This document shows, piece by piece, positions 16,724 through 25,357 of a stretch of 64,000 nt of DNA. Position numbers and translations under genes: made by a program. Source of the DNA: an uncultured Rhodopila sp. (GTDB taxonomy: Bacteria > Pseudomonadota > Alphaproteobacteria > Acetobacterales > Acetobacteraceae). The notes below the pieces were generated by a model that saw only the letters and a list, made by a program, of their open reading frames with translations, was not told the origin of the DNA and made no database searches. Position 1 is the stretch's first letter. Each line of letters opens with the position of its first letter. The stretch covers positions 62,001 to 126,000 of the forward strand of contig NZ_CAJATU010000064.1 of the NCBI RefSeq assembly GCF_903944925.1, read 5' to 3'.

Positions 16724-18796
16724 TCAGCCGGCGGCCATCGCCTGCTTCGCGATCTCTACTACGCGATCCGGAGTGAAGCCGAAATGCTGTGCCACCGCGG
16801 CAATCGGCGCGGACATGCCGAAGCTGTGCATACCGATGATTTTACCGGTCCGACCGGCATAGCGGTCCCAGCCGATGGGCGAGGCCTGCTCCACCGTCAC
16901 CCGCGCGGTGATCGACGGCGGCAGCACGCTGTCCCGGTATGCCTGGTCCTGTTCGTCGAACAGTTCCCAGGATGGCATTGAGACGACGCGGGCCGCGATA
17001 CCTTCCGCTACCAGTTTTTCCCGCGCCGCCATGCACAGCGAAACCTCGCTGCCGGTTCCAATCAGGATGACGGAGGGCTTGCCGTCCGGCGCATCGGCCA
17101 GGACGTAGGCGCCTTTCGCCAGCCCGGAGGCGGCCGCGAACGCATTGCGATCGACTGTCGGCAGCGGCTGGCGGGAGCAGACGATCGCCGCCGGCCGGTG
17201 CTTCAGGTTCATCACCACGCGCCACGCCTCGCTGACCTCGTTGGCATCCGCCGGCCGGAGCACCACCATCCCCGGGATCGCCCGCAGCGACAGCAACTGT
17301 TCTATCGGCTGGTGCGTCGGGCCGTCCTCGCCCACGCCGATGGAGTCATGCGTCCAGATATGGATGACCGACAGTTCCATGATCGCCGACAGCCGGATGG
17401 AGCCGCGGGCGTAGTCGGTGAAGATCAGGAAGCCGGAGCCGAACGCCTTCAGCCCGGACAAGGTCATGCCGTTGACAGCCGCGCACATGGCGTGCTCGCG
17501 GACGCCGAAATGCATGTTGCGGCCGTGGTAGTCGCCGACGGTCCCCGGCGCCTCGAAGCTGCCGGCGCCCTCAAACGCCAGGTTGGTCTTGGTGCTGGGG
17601 GCGAGGTCCGCCGCGCCGCCGATGATCCAGGGGATGCGCTGCGCCAGGGCGTTCAGCACCTTTCCCGACGAATCCCGCGTGGCCAGGCCCTTGGCGTCGG
17701 CCGGGAAGCTCGGCAGGGCGGACTCCCAATCCTCCGGCAGAGTGCCGGCGTGTATGGCATCGACTTGCTTGCCGAGCTCCGGATGGGCCGTCCGGTATTC
17801 GGCCAGCAGTTTGTCCCAGGCAGCGTGCGCCGCCGCGCCGCGGGCGCCCATATTGGCGGCGAAGTGCTTCGGCACCGCGTCGGGAACGACGAAGCTCTTG
17901 TCCGGGTCGAAGCCGTAGAATTCCTTGGCGCCGCGCAGTTCCTTTTCGCCCAGCGGCTCGCCGTGCGCCTTCGGGCTGTCCTGCAGTGTCGGCGCGCCGT
18001 AGGCGATATGGCTGTGCACCACGATCAGAGTCGGGCGGTCGTTCGTCTTCAGGAAGACCTGGTAGGCGCGGTCGAGCGCGATGATGTCGTTGGCATCAGC
18101 GACCGTGGTGACGTTCCAGCCATAGGCCAGGAAGCGGGCGGCGACATCTTCCGAATAGGCGATGTCGGTCATGCCCTCGATGGTCACGCGGTTGCTGTCG
18201 TAGATCCAGCACAGGTTGGGCAGGCTGAGATGCGCGGCCAGGGAGGCGGCCTCACTGGCGACGCCTTCCATCATGTCGCCGTCGCCGCACAGGGCGTAGA
18301 CGTTGTAGTCGAACAGCTTGAAGTCCGGCCGGTTATAGGTCGCGGCCAGCCACTTGCCGGCGATCGCCATGCCGACGCTGGTCGCCAGCCCCTGGCCGAG
18401 CGGGCCTGTCGTGGTCTCGACGCCGGAGGTCAGGCGGTATTCCGGATGGCCGGGACAGCGGCTTTCGAGCTGGCGAAAGTGCTCGATGTCATCCAGCGTG
18501 ACCGCCTTGCGGTTGGAATCGCCGTAGACTTCGGGGCTGCCTTCGATGCCGGCGAGGTGGATCAGCGAGTACAGCAGCATGGATGCGTGCCCGACGGACA
18601 GCACGAAGCGGTCGCGGTTCATCCACTCCGGCGCGGCGGGGTCGTATGTCAGATGGCGTTGCCACAGCGTGTAGGCGGTTGGCGCGGCGCCCATCGGGGT
18701 GCCCGGATGGCCGGACTTGGCCTTCTGCACGGCGTCCGCTGCCAGCATGCGAATGGTGTTGATGCAGAGTTGGTCGATATCGGTGGCGTCGGACAT
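16724..18796 (-). CDS. tkt: Transketolase
   Basis: A 690-residue full-length transketolase. The thiamine diphosphate motif GDGDMMEGVASEAASLAAHL starts at residue 171. The N-terminal KSGHPGTPMGAAP, the FGVREHAMCAAVNGM pyrimidine-domain block and the HDSIGVGEDGPTHQPIEQL loop are all present. It transfers two-carbon units between sugar phosphates in the pentose phosphate pathway. It is transcribed ahead of gnd. The upstream alpha/beta hydrolase gene, 66 bp away in the same direction, may or may not share the transcript. Confidence 0.96.
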   Translation of the reverse strand: MSDATDIDQLCINTIRMLAADAVQKAKSGHPGTPMGAAPTAYTLWQRHLTYDPAAPEWMNRDRFVLSVGHASMLLYSLIHLAGIEGSPEVYGDSNRKAVTLDDIEHFRQLESRCPGHPEYRLTSGVETTTGPLGQGLATSVGMAIAGKWLAATYNRPDFKLFDYNVYALCGDGDMMEGVASEAASLAAHLSLPNLCWIYDSNRVTIEGMTDIAYSEDVAARFLAYGWNVTTVADANDIIALDRAYQVFLKTNDRPTLIVVHSHIAYGAPTLQDSPKAHGEPLGEKELRGAKEFYGFDPDKSFVVPDAVPKHFAANMGARGAAAHAAWDKLLAEYRTAHPELGKQVDAIHAGTLPEDWESALPSFPADAKGLATRDSSGKVLNALAQRIPWIIGGAADLAPSTKTNLAFEGAGSFEAPGTVGDYHGRNMHFGVREHAMCAAVNGMTLSGLKAFGSGFLIFTDYARGSIRLSAIMELSVIHIWTHDSIGVGEDGPTHQPIEQLLSLRAIPGMVVLRPADANEVSEAWRVVMNLKHRPAAIVCSRQPLPTVDRNAFAAASGLAKGAYVLADAPDGKPSVILIGTGSEVSLCMAAREKLVAEGIAARVVSMPSWELFDEQDQAYRDSVLPPSITARVTVEQASPIGWDRYAGRTGKIIGMHSFGMSAPIAAVAQHFGFTPDRVVEIAKQAMAAG

Positions 18797-18862
18797 TCGG
18801 GTCTCCCGGGGCTGTGGAGAGTAAGTGCGGCGGCGGCGTTAAGTTCCGTGCCGCCACGGACA

Positions 18863-19684
18863 TCACCGCCTGACGAACTCCAGGATATCGGCTGTGACCT
18901 TGTCCTTTTCGGTCGAACACATGCCGTGCGGCGCGCCCGGATAAACCTTCAGCACCGCGCCCTTGACCAGTTGCGCCGACAGCCGGCCGGAGTCCTCGAA
19001 CGGCACGATCTGGTCGTCATCGCCGTGCAATACCAGTGTGGGCACTGTGATGGACTTCAGGTCCTCGGTGAAATCGGTTTCCGAGAAGGCCTTGATGCAG
19101 TCGTATTCGTTCTTCAGGCCGCCCATCATGCCCTGGAGCCAGAAACTGTCGCGCAGTGCCTGGCTGACCTTCGATCCGGGCCGGTTGGCGCCGTAGAACG
19201 GCAGGCTCAGGTCCTTGAAGAATTGCGACCGATCCGCCGCCACACCGGCGCGGATGCCGTCGAAGACATCCATCGGCAGGCCGCCGGGGTTTGCCTCGGT
19301 CTTCAGCATGATCGGAGGCACCGCGCCAATCAGCACGAGCCTGGCGACGGTGCCCCTGCCGTGCCGGGCGACGTAGCGGGCGGCCTCCCCGCCGCCGGTG
19401 GAATGACCCACATGCACGGCGTCGTGCAAATCGAGCGCCGCGGTCAGTGCCGCCAAATCGGCCGCGTAGGTGTCCATGTCGTTGCCGCCCCATGGCTGGC
19501 TGGAGCGGCCGTGACCGCGGCGGTCATGCGCGATGCAGCGGTAGCCGTGCGAGGCGAGGGCCATCATCTGGTCCTCGAACGCGTCGCCCGACAGCGGCCA
19601 GCCATGGCTGAACACGATCGGCTGCCCGGTGCCCCAGTCCTTGAAGTAGATCTGCGTGCCGTCCTTGGTGGTGATGCTGGGCAT
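18863..19684 (-). CDS. Alpha/beta hydrolase (non-haem chloroperoxidase/esterase type)
   Basis: A 273-residue alpha/beta hydrolase. The oxyanion region is FSHGWPLSG, the nucleophile elbow GHSTGGGE has Ser95, the acid is in [17 protein letters not shown] (about residues 220-230) and the His in YPGAPHGMC (about 253). RYVARHGRG and the [13 protein letters not shown] start are typical of the cofactor-free haloperoxidase/arylesterase subgroup. The natural substrate is unknown. A hydrophobic signal is absent, so it is cytoplasmic. Confidence 0.9.
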   Translation of the reverse strand: MPSITTKDGTQIYFKDWGTGQPIVFSHGWPLSGDAFEDQMMALASHGYRCIAHDRRGHGRSSQPWGGNDMDTYAADLAALTAALDLHDAVHVGHSTGGGEAARYVARHGRGTVARLVLIGAVPPIMLKTEANPGGLPMDVFDGIRAGVAADRSQFFKDLSLPFYGANRPGSKVSQALRDSFWLQGMMGGLKNEYDCIKAFSETDFTEDLKSITVPTLVLHGDDDQIVPFEDSGRLSAQLVKGAVLKVYPGAPHGMCSTEKDKVTADILEFVRR

Positions 19685-19847
19685 GGCTGAAATCTCCCTG
19701 ATGTCGGATCGGGTGATGACTTCGATGATAAAACGCGGTTCGCCACGCAGCGAACGGTGGTTTGCCAGGAGAAAGTGGGAGTGGTGGAAAACCTGCGTTG
19801 TTCAGGTTAACGAGAATGGGGCGCGTTACCACAATTGGGGAGTTGAT

Positions 19848-19937
19848 ATGACGGTGAGCAGCCATCGCCGCGGCCTCGCCGTCGCATCGGCATTGCAAGC
19901 TTCAGTTTGCTTGTTGCCGGTGGTGTTGCCTCGTTGA
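19848..19937 (+). CDS. Possible 29-residue small protein
   Basis: ATG 19848 opens a 29-codon frame with a basic start (MTVSSHRRGLAVASALQ) and a hydrophobic end (ASVCLLPVVLPR), preceded by GGGGAGTTGAT. It looks like a truncated signal peptide or a micro-protein. No homolog is recognised and the frame may be chance. The rest of the gap 19685-19983 shows nothing else coding. Confidence 0.2.
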   Translation: MTVSSHRRGLAVASALQASVCLLPVVLPR

Positions 19938-19983
19938 TCGTGGGCCTGAATCAACGGGCGCGGCGCCATCCGCTGTTGAGCGG

Positions 19984-20157
19984 CTACGGCCGCAACTGCC
20001 CCGGCCCGAACACGCGCAACACCGTCACGTCGCCAGCGTCGGCATTTCTGCCCGTATCGGGGTCCACGACATAGATAATCCGATGCCCTTCGGACGACAC
20101 CTCCCGCGTACCGGGCTGGTCGCCGCGCGCATAGAGGCATGGATGGTGTTGCGGCTC
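19984..20157 (-). pseudogene. C-terminal remnant of a ParE/RelE-type toxin
   Basis: Directly after the antitoxin stop, one minus-strand frame reads YARGDQPGTREVSSEG, then HRIIYVVDPDTGRNADAGDV and TVLRVFGPGQLRP to a TAG at 19984. This is the beta-sheet end of a ParE/RelE-fold toxin. The expected 35-40 N-terminal residues and any start codon are absent, because the frame begins inside the antitoxin stop. The toxin is therefore truncated at its 5' end, leaving an orphan antitoxin upstream. Confidence 0.6.
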
Positions 20158-20374
20158 AGCGGCCGGACTGCGGTACCGGCAATTCGTGATCAGTGCCGAG
20201 GCTATCGACCCAGGCCGACACCGCTTCGAAAGACACCACGCGACCGGCCGCGACTGACGCGCGGGCTTCGGCGATCATCACGGCCTCACGGGCAATGCGC
20301 GCCGCCTTCTCCTCCGCGGTTTCGTCGCGAGGGGTGGGGAAATCGGCACCGGTCATGAAGTCAATGTCGGACAT
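20156..20374 (-). CDS. Orphan ParD-like antitoxin
   Basis: A 72-residue protein, acidic at the N-terminus (MSDIDFMTGADFPTPRDETA), with a long predicted helix (EEKAARIAREAVMIAEARAS) and the tail VAAGRVVSFEAVSAWVDSLG seen in ParD/CopG-like antitoxins whose toxin is ParE. ATG 20374 is chosen because the upstream 16 codons look like leader sequence. The following toxin is truncated, so this antitoxin is orphaned or could cross-neutralise another toxin. Confidence 0.6.
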   Translation of the reverse strand: MSDIDFMTGADFPTPRDETAEEKAARIAREAVMIAEARASVAAGRVVSFEAVSAWVDSLGTDHELPVPQSGR

Positions 20375-20425
20375 GACAAGACTATAGGCGCGGTTGGCCC
20401 CGGGCACCACAACAAGCACCATCCG

Positions 20426-21157
20426 TCACGCCAACCCGAAATACGTCCGCCGCAGGCTGTCGTCCGCCTCCAGTTCCGCCACGCTGCCCTCGAACCTGAT
20501 CCGCCCCCCGTCCAGCGTGAACACCCGATCGGCCAGGTCCAGGAACGCGATGTTCTGCTCCGCGATCAGCATCGCCAGGCCGGAGGCGCGGAAGCGGTTG
20601 AGCACCTCGATCACCTGGCCGACGAACAGCGGCGACAACCCGGCGGAGGGTTCGTCCATCACCAGCAATCTCGGTGAGGACGCCAGCGCCTTGGCGATCC
20701 CCAGCATCTTGCGCTGGCCTCCGGACAGGCTGCCGGCGAGGGCGCCGCGGCGGTGGGCGAGGTCTGGGAAGTCGGCGTAGAGTTCCGCCATGCGGTGCTT
20801 CAACGCGGACTTCTCGATGAACTGGCCGCCGACGCGCAGGTTCTCGTCGATCGACAGGCCGGGGAAGACGCCGATCTCTGACATGTAGGCGAGGCCGCGG
20901 CGGACGCGGCGGTCGGTGCGCCAGGCGGTGACGTCGTCGGGGTCGAGGCGGACGGAGCCTTTCCAGGCCGGCAGCAGGCCGACGATGACTTTCAGCAGCG
21001 TGGTCTTGCCGGCGCCGTTGGCGCCGAGCAGCACGACGCTTTCGTTGGGACGCACTTCCAAACCGGCGCCCCAGAGCACCTGGACCCGGCCGTAGCCGGC
21101 CTCGATGGCGGAGGCGCGCAGGATGGGGGAGGGGTCGAGGGGGGCGGGATCAGGCAT
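20426..21157 (-). CDS. livF: Branched-chain amino acid-type ABC transporter ATP-binding protein LivF
   Basis: A 243-residue ATPase with Walker A GANGAGKTT, Q-loop region YMSEIGVFPGLSIDENL, signature LSGGQRKM and Walker B LLVMDEPSAGLSP. The ILRASAIEAGYGRVQVL start and EGSVAELEADDSLRRTYFGLA end are LivF-specific. It pairs with LivG to power uptake by the LivHM permease. It is last in the livKHMGF array; 158 bp containing a GTCATGG palindrome separates it from livG. Confidence 0.92.
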   Translation of the reverse strand: MPDPAPLDPSPILRASAIEAGYGRVQVLWGAGLEVRPNESVVLLGANGAGKTTLLKVIVGLLPAWKGSVRLDPDDVTAWRTDRRVRRGLAYMSEIGVFPGLSIDENLRVGGQFIEKSALKHRMAELYADFPDLAHRRGALAGSLSGGQRKMLGIAKALASSPRLLVMDEPSAGLSPLFVGQVIEVLNRFRASGLAMLIAEQNIAFLDLADRVFTLDGGRIRFEGSVAELEADDSLRRTYFGLA

Positions 21158-21174
21158 CGGCCGCGCGTTTTCGC

Positions 21175-21260
21175 GTCATGGTGGGCGAAGGCCCACCATA
21201 CACGGCTTTGCCTATATCGGCGCCGCAAGGCGTGGATGGCGGCCCTGCGGCTGCCATGAC
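21175..21260. repeat. GTCATGG...CCATGAC palindromic element inside the liv operon
   Basis: The element opens with GTCATGGTGGGC-GAAG-GCCCACCAT (hairpin 21178-21199) and closes with a second stem ending CCATGAC. It is bounded by GTCATGG and CCATGAC like the copies at 7692, 23861 and 30084. It lies between livG and livF and may modulate relative expression or mRNA stability. Confidence 0.6.
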
Positions 21261-21315
21261 GGGGGAGACAATTCGGCGTCCCTCAACCGGGACTGGGGAG
21301 CCGTGGCGCACCATC

Positions 21316-22038
21316 CTACCCATGGTGCCCCCCGCCCAGGAACACCCGGATCACCTCCGGGTCCCGTGTTGCATCCGCCAGCGTGCCGCCGAAAAACTCG
21401 CGACCCGCCGCCATCACCACCACCCGGTCGGTGACCTTGTCGATGAACCCCATCAGGTGCTCCACCACCAGCAGCGCCATCCCCCCGTCCGCCAGCGCCC
21501 GCAGCCGCGCGGCCATGCGCGACAGCTCCGCGGGGTTCAGCCCGGCGGCGAGTTCGTCCACCAGCAGCAGCCGAGGCTCCGTCGCCATTGCCCGCGCCAG
21601 ATCGAGCGTTTTCTGCTGCGCGCTGTTCAGCTCCGCCGCCGGACGCTGCGCCACCCGGTCCAGCTCCAGCAGTGCCAGCAGTGCGTCGATATCGAAGCCG
21701 GGCCGCGGGTCGCCGTAATGCGCCGCGACCTCCACGTTCTCCCGCACTGTCAGCGATAGGAACGGCCGAGGCGACTGGAACGTCCGGTTGATCCCCGCCT
21801 TCACCAGAAGGTGCGATTTCTCGCCGATGATCGACCGCCCGGCATACCGCACCGAGCCGCCATCCGCCGCGTACAGCCCGCAGATGACGTTGATGCAGGT
21901 GGTCTTGCCCGATCCGTTGGGGCCGACGAGCCCGAGCACCTCGCCCGGATGCAGATGGAAGCTGACGCCGTCCAGCGCCCGGAAGCCGCCGAAGCGTTTC
22001 ACCAATCCATCCACGGACAATAGCGGGTCAGGGGACAC
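21316..22038 (-). CDS. livG: Branched-chain amino acid-type ABC transporter ATP-binding protein LivG
   Basis: A 240-residue ATPase with Walker A GPNGSGKTT, the LivG-type GINRTFQSPRPF Q-loop and Walker B LLLVDELAAGLNP. Unusually, the ABC signature reads LNSAQQK where LivG normally has L-[AS]-[YG]-GQQR, and the residue after the catalytic Glu is Leu rather than Pro. The usual heterodimer would still use LivF's canonical signature at one site, so an asymmetric ATPase is possible. It overlaps livM by 11 bp. Confidence 0.9.
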   Translation of the reverse strand: MSPDPLLSVDGLVKRFGGFRALDGVSFHLHPGEVLGLVGPNGSGKTTCINVICGLYAADGGSVRYAGRSIIGEKSHLLVKAGINRTFQSPRPFLSLTVRENVEVAAHYGDPRPGFDIDALLALLELDRVAQRPAAELNSAQQKTLDLARAMATEPRLLLVDELAAGLNPAELSRMAARLRALADGGMALLVVEHLMGFIDKVTDRVVVMAAGREFFGGTLADATRDPEVIRVFLGGGHHG

Positions 22039-22960
22039 GGATGCCTCGGCTGGTCAGCAGGGAGACAAGGCCGTTCGGCAGGAACAGCACCAGCAGGACG
22101 ATCAGCGCGCCATAGGTGAACTGGAAATACTGCGGCACGGCGATGCCGATGACATTGTAGATGCCGTACAGGATGAACACGCCCAGCAGAGGGCCGCACA
22201 AGGTCGTAGCACCGCCGAACAGCAGGAAGACGGTGGCGAAGATCGACACGCTCAGGTCGAACGCGGTGTCCGGATAGAAGACGGAGATGTGCCACGCAAA
22301 CACGCCGCCCACCAGCCCGGCGATCAGCGCCGACAGCAGCCAGGCGATGGTGCGGCCCCGGACAACGGAAACCCCCGCCATGGCGGCGCTGATCGAGTCG
22401 TCCCGAATTGCCTGTAGCGACATGCCGAAGCGCGAATTGCGCAGCCACACCACAAGCAGCAGCGTCGCCGCCAGGATCGCCAGCGCGGTGTAGTAGGAAA
22501 ACGCCGGAGCGAACACGTCGGCCAGCGACACGCCATACGGGCCCTTGGTGATGTCCTCAAGATCCGGGTTGGCAACGATCTCGTACACCGCCTGGGCGGC
22601 GGCCATGCTGGCGATGGCGAAATACGCGCCGGATAATCGCAGCAGCGGCAGCAGGATCACCGCCAGCACCAGGGCGGCGACTCCGGCGGCAACCATGCCG
22701 ATCATTGCGGGAGCGTGAAGGTGCATCACGACCAGCGCGAACCCGTAGGCGCCCGCGCCGTAAAACCCGACATAGCCGAACGGCAAATAGCCGGTGAAGC
22801 CGTAGATGATGTTCAGTCCCTGCGCCAACGTCAGGAATATAATGAAGTTGAACAGCATCAGCTCATTGGAATAGACGCCGCGCGCCACGCCCATCGCGAC
22901 CACCACGGCGGCGGCGATGCCGGTGTCCAGGACGATCCGGCGGATGCGGGTATCACGCAC
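22028..22960 (-). CDS. livM: Branched-chain amino acid-type ABC transporter permease LivM
   Basis: A 310-residue polytopic permease, with about eight or nine hydrophobic segments and the conserved GLNIIYGFTGYLPFGYVGFYGAGAY motif region, followed by RNSRFGMSLQAIRDDSISAAMAG, the loop that contacts the ATPase. GTG 22960 is chosen as start because it overlaps the livH stop by 8 bp, a common coupling arrangement. It forms the membrane channel with LivH. Confidence 0.9.
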   Translation of the reverse strand: MRDTRIRRIVLDTGIAAAVVVAMGVARGVYSNELMLFNFIIFLTLAQGLNIIYGFTGYLPFGYVGFYGAGAYGFALVVMHLHAPAMIGMVAAGVAALVLAVILLPLLRLSGAYFAIASMAAAQAVYEIVANPDLEDITKGPYGVSLADVFAPAFSYYTALAILAATLLLVVWLRNSRFGMSLQAIRDDSISAAMAGVSVVRGRTIAWLLSALIAGLVGGVFAWHISVFYPDTAFDLSVSIFATVFLLFGGATTLCGPLLGVFILYGIYNVIGIAVPQYFQFTYGALIVLLVLFLPNGLVSLLTSRGIRVP

Positions 22961-23828
22961 GCCGCACCCGCCTTCCGAGAATGCCCTCGGGACGCACCAG
23001 CAGCACGGCAATCAGCAGAAGATTCGGCAACAGATTGGCCCAGGAACTGAGGTAGGTCTGCATCAGCATCAGCGACACGCCATAAATAATGCCGCCCAAT
23101 AACGTCCCGAGCGGATTGCCCAAGGTGCCGACAACAATCACGGCGAACGCGGTGATATTGATGGCGACTCCCATGTTCGGCGTGATGCTGCCCAGGATGA
23201 ACGGCGCGAACACCCCCGCCACGCCGGCCAGCGCGATGGAGATGCCGAACGCCACGGCGGAAACGAAATTGACGTCGATGCCGGTGGCCAGCGCCTCATC
23301 CCGGCTGACCATCACCGCGCGGGTCAGGGTACCGAGCCGGGTGCGATACAAATACAGATACACCAACAGCACGGCGATGGCGCTGGCCGCGGCGCTGAAG
23401 ATCCACGCCTTCGGCAGCCGCGTTCCGAACAGGATGATCGGCCCGACTCCGAGCAGCCGTGGCGGCAACGACCGTTCCGTCGATCCGAGGCCGATGGTGG
23501 TGACCGCTTCGATCATCTGCGACAGGCCGAAGAACAGGATCAGCGACAACATCTCGGAATCGCGCGACCGTAGCAGCCGCGGGACGACAAGGTAGTAGAG
23601 TGGAAGACCAACCAGAACGAACGCGACGATCACCAGTCCGGCGGACGCCAGCGGGTGCAGGCCGAGGGTGGTGAACAGCCACCACGCGGCGATGCCGCCG
23701 AGCATCAGGAAGTCGCCATGCGCCAGGTTGACGATGCGCATGACGCCGAAGACGAGGTTCAGTCCGAGGCCGACGAGGGTGTAGTACAGGCCGAAGACAA
23801 TCCCGGCGATGATGGCGCCGATCAGCAT
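22953..23828 (-). CDS. livH: Branched-chain amino acid-type ABC transporter permease LivH
   Basis: A 291-residue permease with the family signature GLGLNLVFGVMRIVNLAHGD near residues 20-40, several hydrophobic helices, a TRAVMVSRDEALATGIDV coupling loop and GNPLGTLLGGIIYG near the end. Together with LivM it makes the transmembrane pore. It is 94 bp downstream of the binding-protein gene; that gap holds another GTCATGG palindrome. Confidence 0.92.
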   Translation of the reverse strand: MLIGAIIAGIVFGLYYTLVGLGLNLVFGVMRIVNLAHGDFLMLGGIAAWWLFTTLGLHPLASAGLVIVAFVLVGLPLYYLVVPRLLRSRDSEMLSLILFFGLSQMIEAVTTIGLGSTERSLPPRLLGVGPIILFGTRLPKAWIFSAAASAIAVLLVYLYLYRTRLGTLTRAVMVSRDEALATGIDVNFVSAVAFGISIALAGVAGVFAPFILGSITPNMGVAINITAFAVIVVGTLGNPLGTLLGGIIYGVSLMLMQTYLSSWANLLPNLLLIAVLLVRPEGILGRRVRRA

Positions 23829-23860
23829 GTCCGGGCCGTGGCGTGGGCTCGTTGCTTTCC

Positions 23861-23908
23861 GTCATGGCGGGCCGTCGCGTTGCTGCTTGCCAGGTTGGCA
23901 GCCATGAC
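23861..23908. repeat. GTCATGG...CCATGAC palindromic element
   Basis: It starts GTCATGGCGGGC and ends GGCAGCCATGAC, with partially complementary interior. It lies between livK and livH, the second such element within this operon. Its position suggests attenuation or mRNA processing between the highly expressed binding-protein gene and the permease genes, which is inference. Confidence 0.55.
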
Positions 23909-23922
23909 CGGTCTTCGGCCCG

Positions 23923-25170
23923 TCACTTCCCGATTACCGCCTTCCCGTTCGCCATATCAGGCGGATACACCGCGACCAGCGTCAGATCATCCTTTCCCTC
24001 CGGCTGCAACTGCCCCAGCGGCGTCACCTCGCCAATCTGGGCGCCGTCCTTGCGCAGAACGAACGTGCCGTCCAGCGTCTTCAGCTTGCCCGACAGAGCG
24101 AACACCGCATCATGGATATCCATCTGGTCCAGGCTTTTCGCCGTCGCCAGCGCCCGCTCCACCACCAGCCCGGTCATATAGCCGTACACCGCGTTGGCAC
24201 CGAACGTCACCTTCGATCCGGGCGGATACTTCTTGTCCCAGGCGGCATGAAACTCCTTCTGCGTCATGCCGACTTCGGGTACATACTCATAGTTCGACGG
24301 CGGCACGTACGTGTAGATGTGCGTCAGTGCCGACACGCCGACGTTCTTCTCGATCTCCTCCTTCTCCACCCCGGCATAGATCGAGAATACAAACCGGAAC
24401 TGATTGCCGCTGTCCTGCAAATTGCGCAGGAACGCGATATCGTTGCCGACGTAGCCAAGCTCCAGCACCGCATCCGGGTTCAGTGCCGCAATATTGTTGA
24501 TCAGCACCGTATAATTCGACGTAGTGGTCGGCACTCCCTGGTAATAAACGATCTTTACTTTGCCGTCCTTCTCGAAGAATCCCTTCAGCGCCGCCGCCTG
24601 GGTGCCGGTGAAATCGTTGGTCGAAAACAGGATCGCCACCGTTTTGATCCCGGCCTTCGCACCCTCATCCGCCAGGAAGTCGGAGATGTAATGCGGCCAG
24701 ATCGTCGAGACCGGGTCCGCCATCAGCGCGACATACGGGTTGTCATCGGTGAAGAACGCCGCCCCCGTCCCCGACACATCGAACAGGAACTGCTTGTGCT
24801 CCTTGGCTATCGGCACGCCCACGGACGTCAGCACCGAGCCGGAATCGGCGATCAGCAGATCGACATGGTCCTGGGTGATCAACTGGTTGTACAGCGTCGC
24901 CGCGGTCGCCGTGCTGCTCTGGTCGTCATAGGCAATCAGCTTGATCGGGATCTTCTTGCCGAACGCCTTCACCTCGGCCCCGCCATTGGCGTTGGTCTGG
25001 TCCACCCAGAGCCTGAACCCGGCCGCCACCGGCATCGAGATGCTGGCATAGGGGCCGGAGCTGGCATACAGCGCACCGATTTTGATCTCGACAGGCGCGG
25101 GCGGCTGCGCCCGGGCGGTTTGCGCGGCGACAGCACAGAGTAATCCTAGCAACAGGGCCTTGGACCGCAT
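23923..25170 (-). CDS. livK: ABC transporter substrate-binding protein (LivK/type I periplasmic-binding)
   Basis: A 415-residue exported binding protein. The signal peptide is residues 1-21 (MRSKALLLGLLCAVAAQTARA, likely cut before QPP). The mature part starts VEIKIGALYASSGPYASIS, the standard Peripla_BP_6 opening, followed by LIADSGSVLTSVGVPIAKEH and the FSTNDFTGTQAA hinge. The ligand may be an amino acid, amide, urea or aromatic acid and cannot be assigned. It is the first gene of the livKHMGF operon and diverges from the polyol operon. Confidence 0.9.
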   Translation of the reverse strand: MRSKALLLGLLCAVAAQTARAQPPAPVEIKIGALYASSGPYASISMPVAAGFRLWVDQTNANGGAEVKAFGKKIPIKLIAYDDQSSTATAATLYNQLITQDHVDLLIADSGSVLTSVGVPIAKEHKQFLFDVSGTGAAFFTDDNPYVALMADPVSTIWPHYISDFLADEGAKAGIKTVAILFSTNDFTGTQAAALKGFFEKDGKVKIVYYQGVPTTTSNYTVLINNIAALNPDAVLELGYVGNDIAFLRNLQDSGNQFRFVFSIYAGVEKEEIEKNVGVSALTHIYTYVPPSNYEYVPEVGMTQKEFHAAWDKKYPPGSKVTFGANAVYGYMTGLVVERALATAKSLDQMDIHDAVFALSGKLKTLDGTFVLRKDGAQIGEVTPLGQLQPEGKDDLTLVAVYPPDMANGKAVIGK

Positions 25171-25268
25171 TTATGTTCCCCTCCGGCATCCTACCGTAAC
25201 GACCGTTTCCCGGCGTGCCTTAACGGGCGCTTAACACAGTCCGCGCCGCCCGGCAGGATGATTGTCTA

Positions 25269-25281
25269 TTGCAAAGTTGCA
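25269..25281. promoter_or_regulatory. TTGCAA half-site pair upstream of polyol operon
   Basis: TTGCAAAGTTGCA lies 76 bp upstream of the mannitol-dehydrogenase ATG. A related TTGCA...TGCAA dyad occurs at 26901-26919, upstream of the binding-protein gene of the same operon. LacI- and DeoR-type sugar regulators use dyads of this sort. The common half-site is what I see; the regulator is inferred and not encoded nearby. Confidence 0.35.
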
Positions 25282-25357
25282 GTCCGACGCTCTCGCGCAG
25301 GCTGCGGAACCATCTGATAGTGGACCCCGTTGCCTGTCAATCTTGGGGGGATACACG

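Noticed and set aside
18800-18862. Terminator between the alpha/beta hydrolase and tkt
   Set aside because: No convincing hairpin plus T-run; operon boundaries there stay undecided.
17198-19690. 830-codon plus-strand frame across transketolase and the alpha/beta hydrolase
   Set aside because: It spans two unrelated, well-supported genes on the other strand; it is a shadow.
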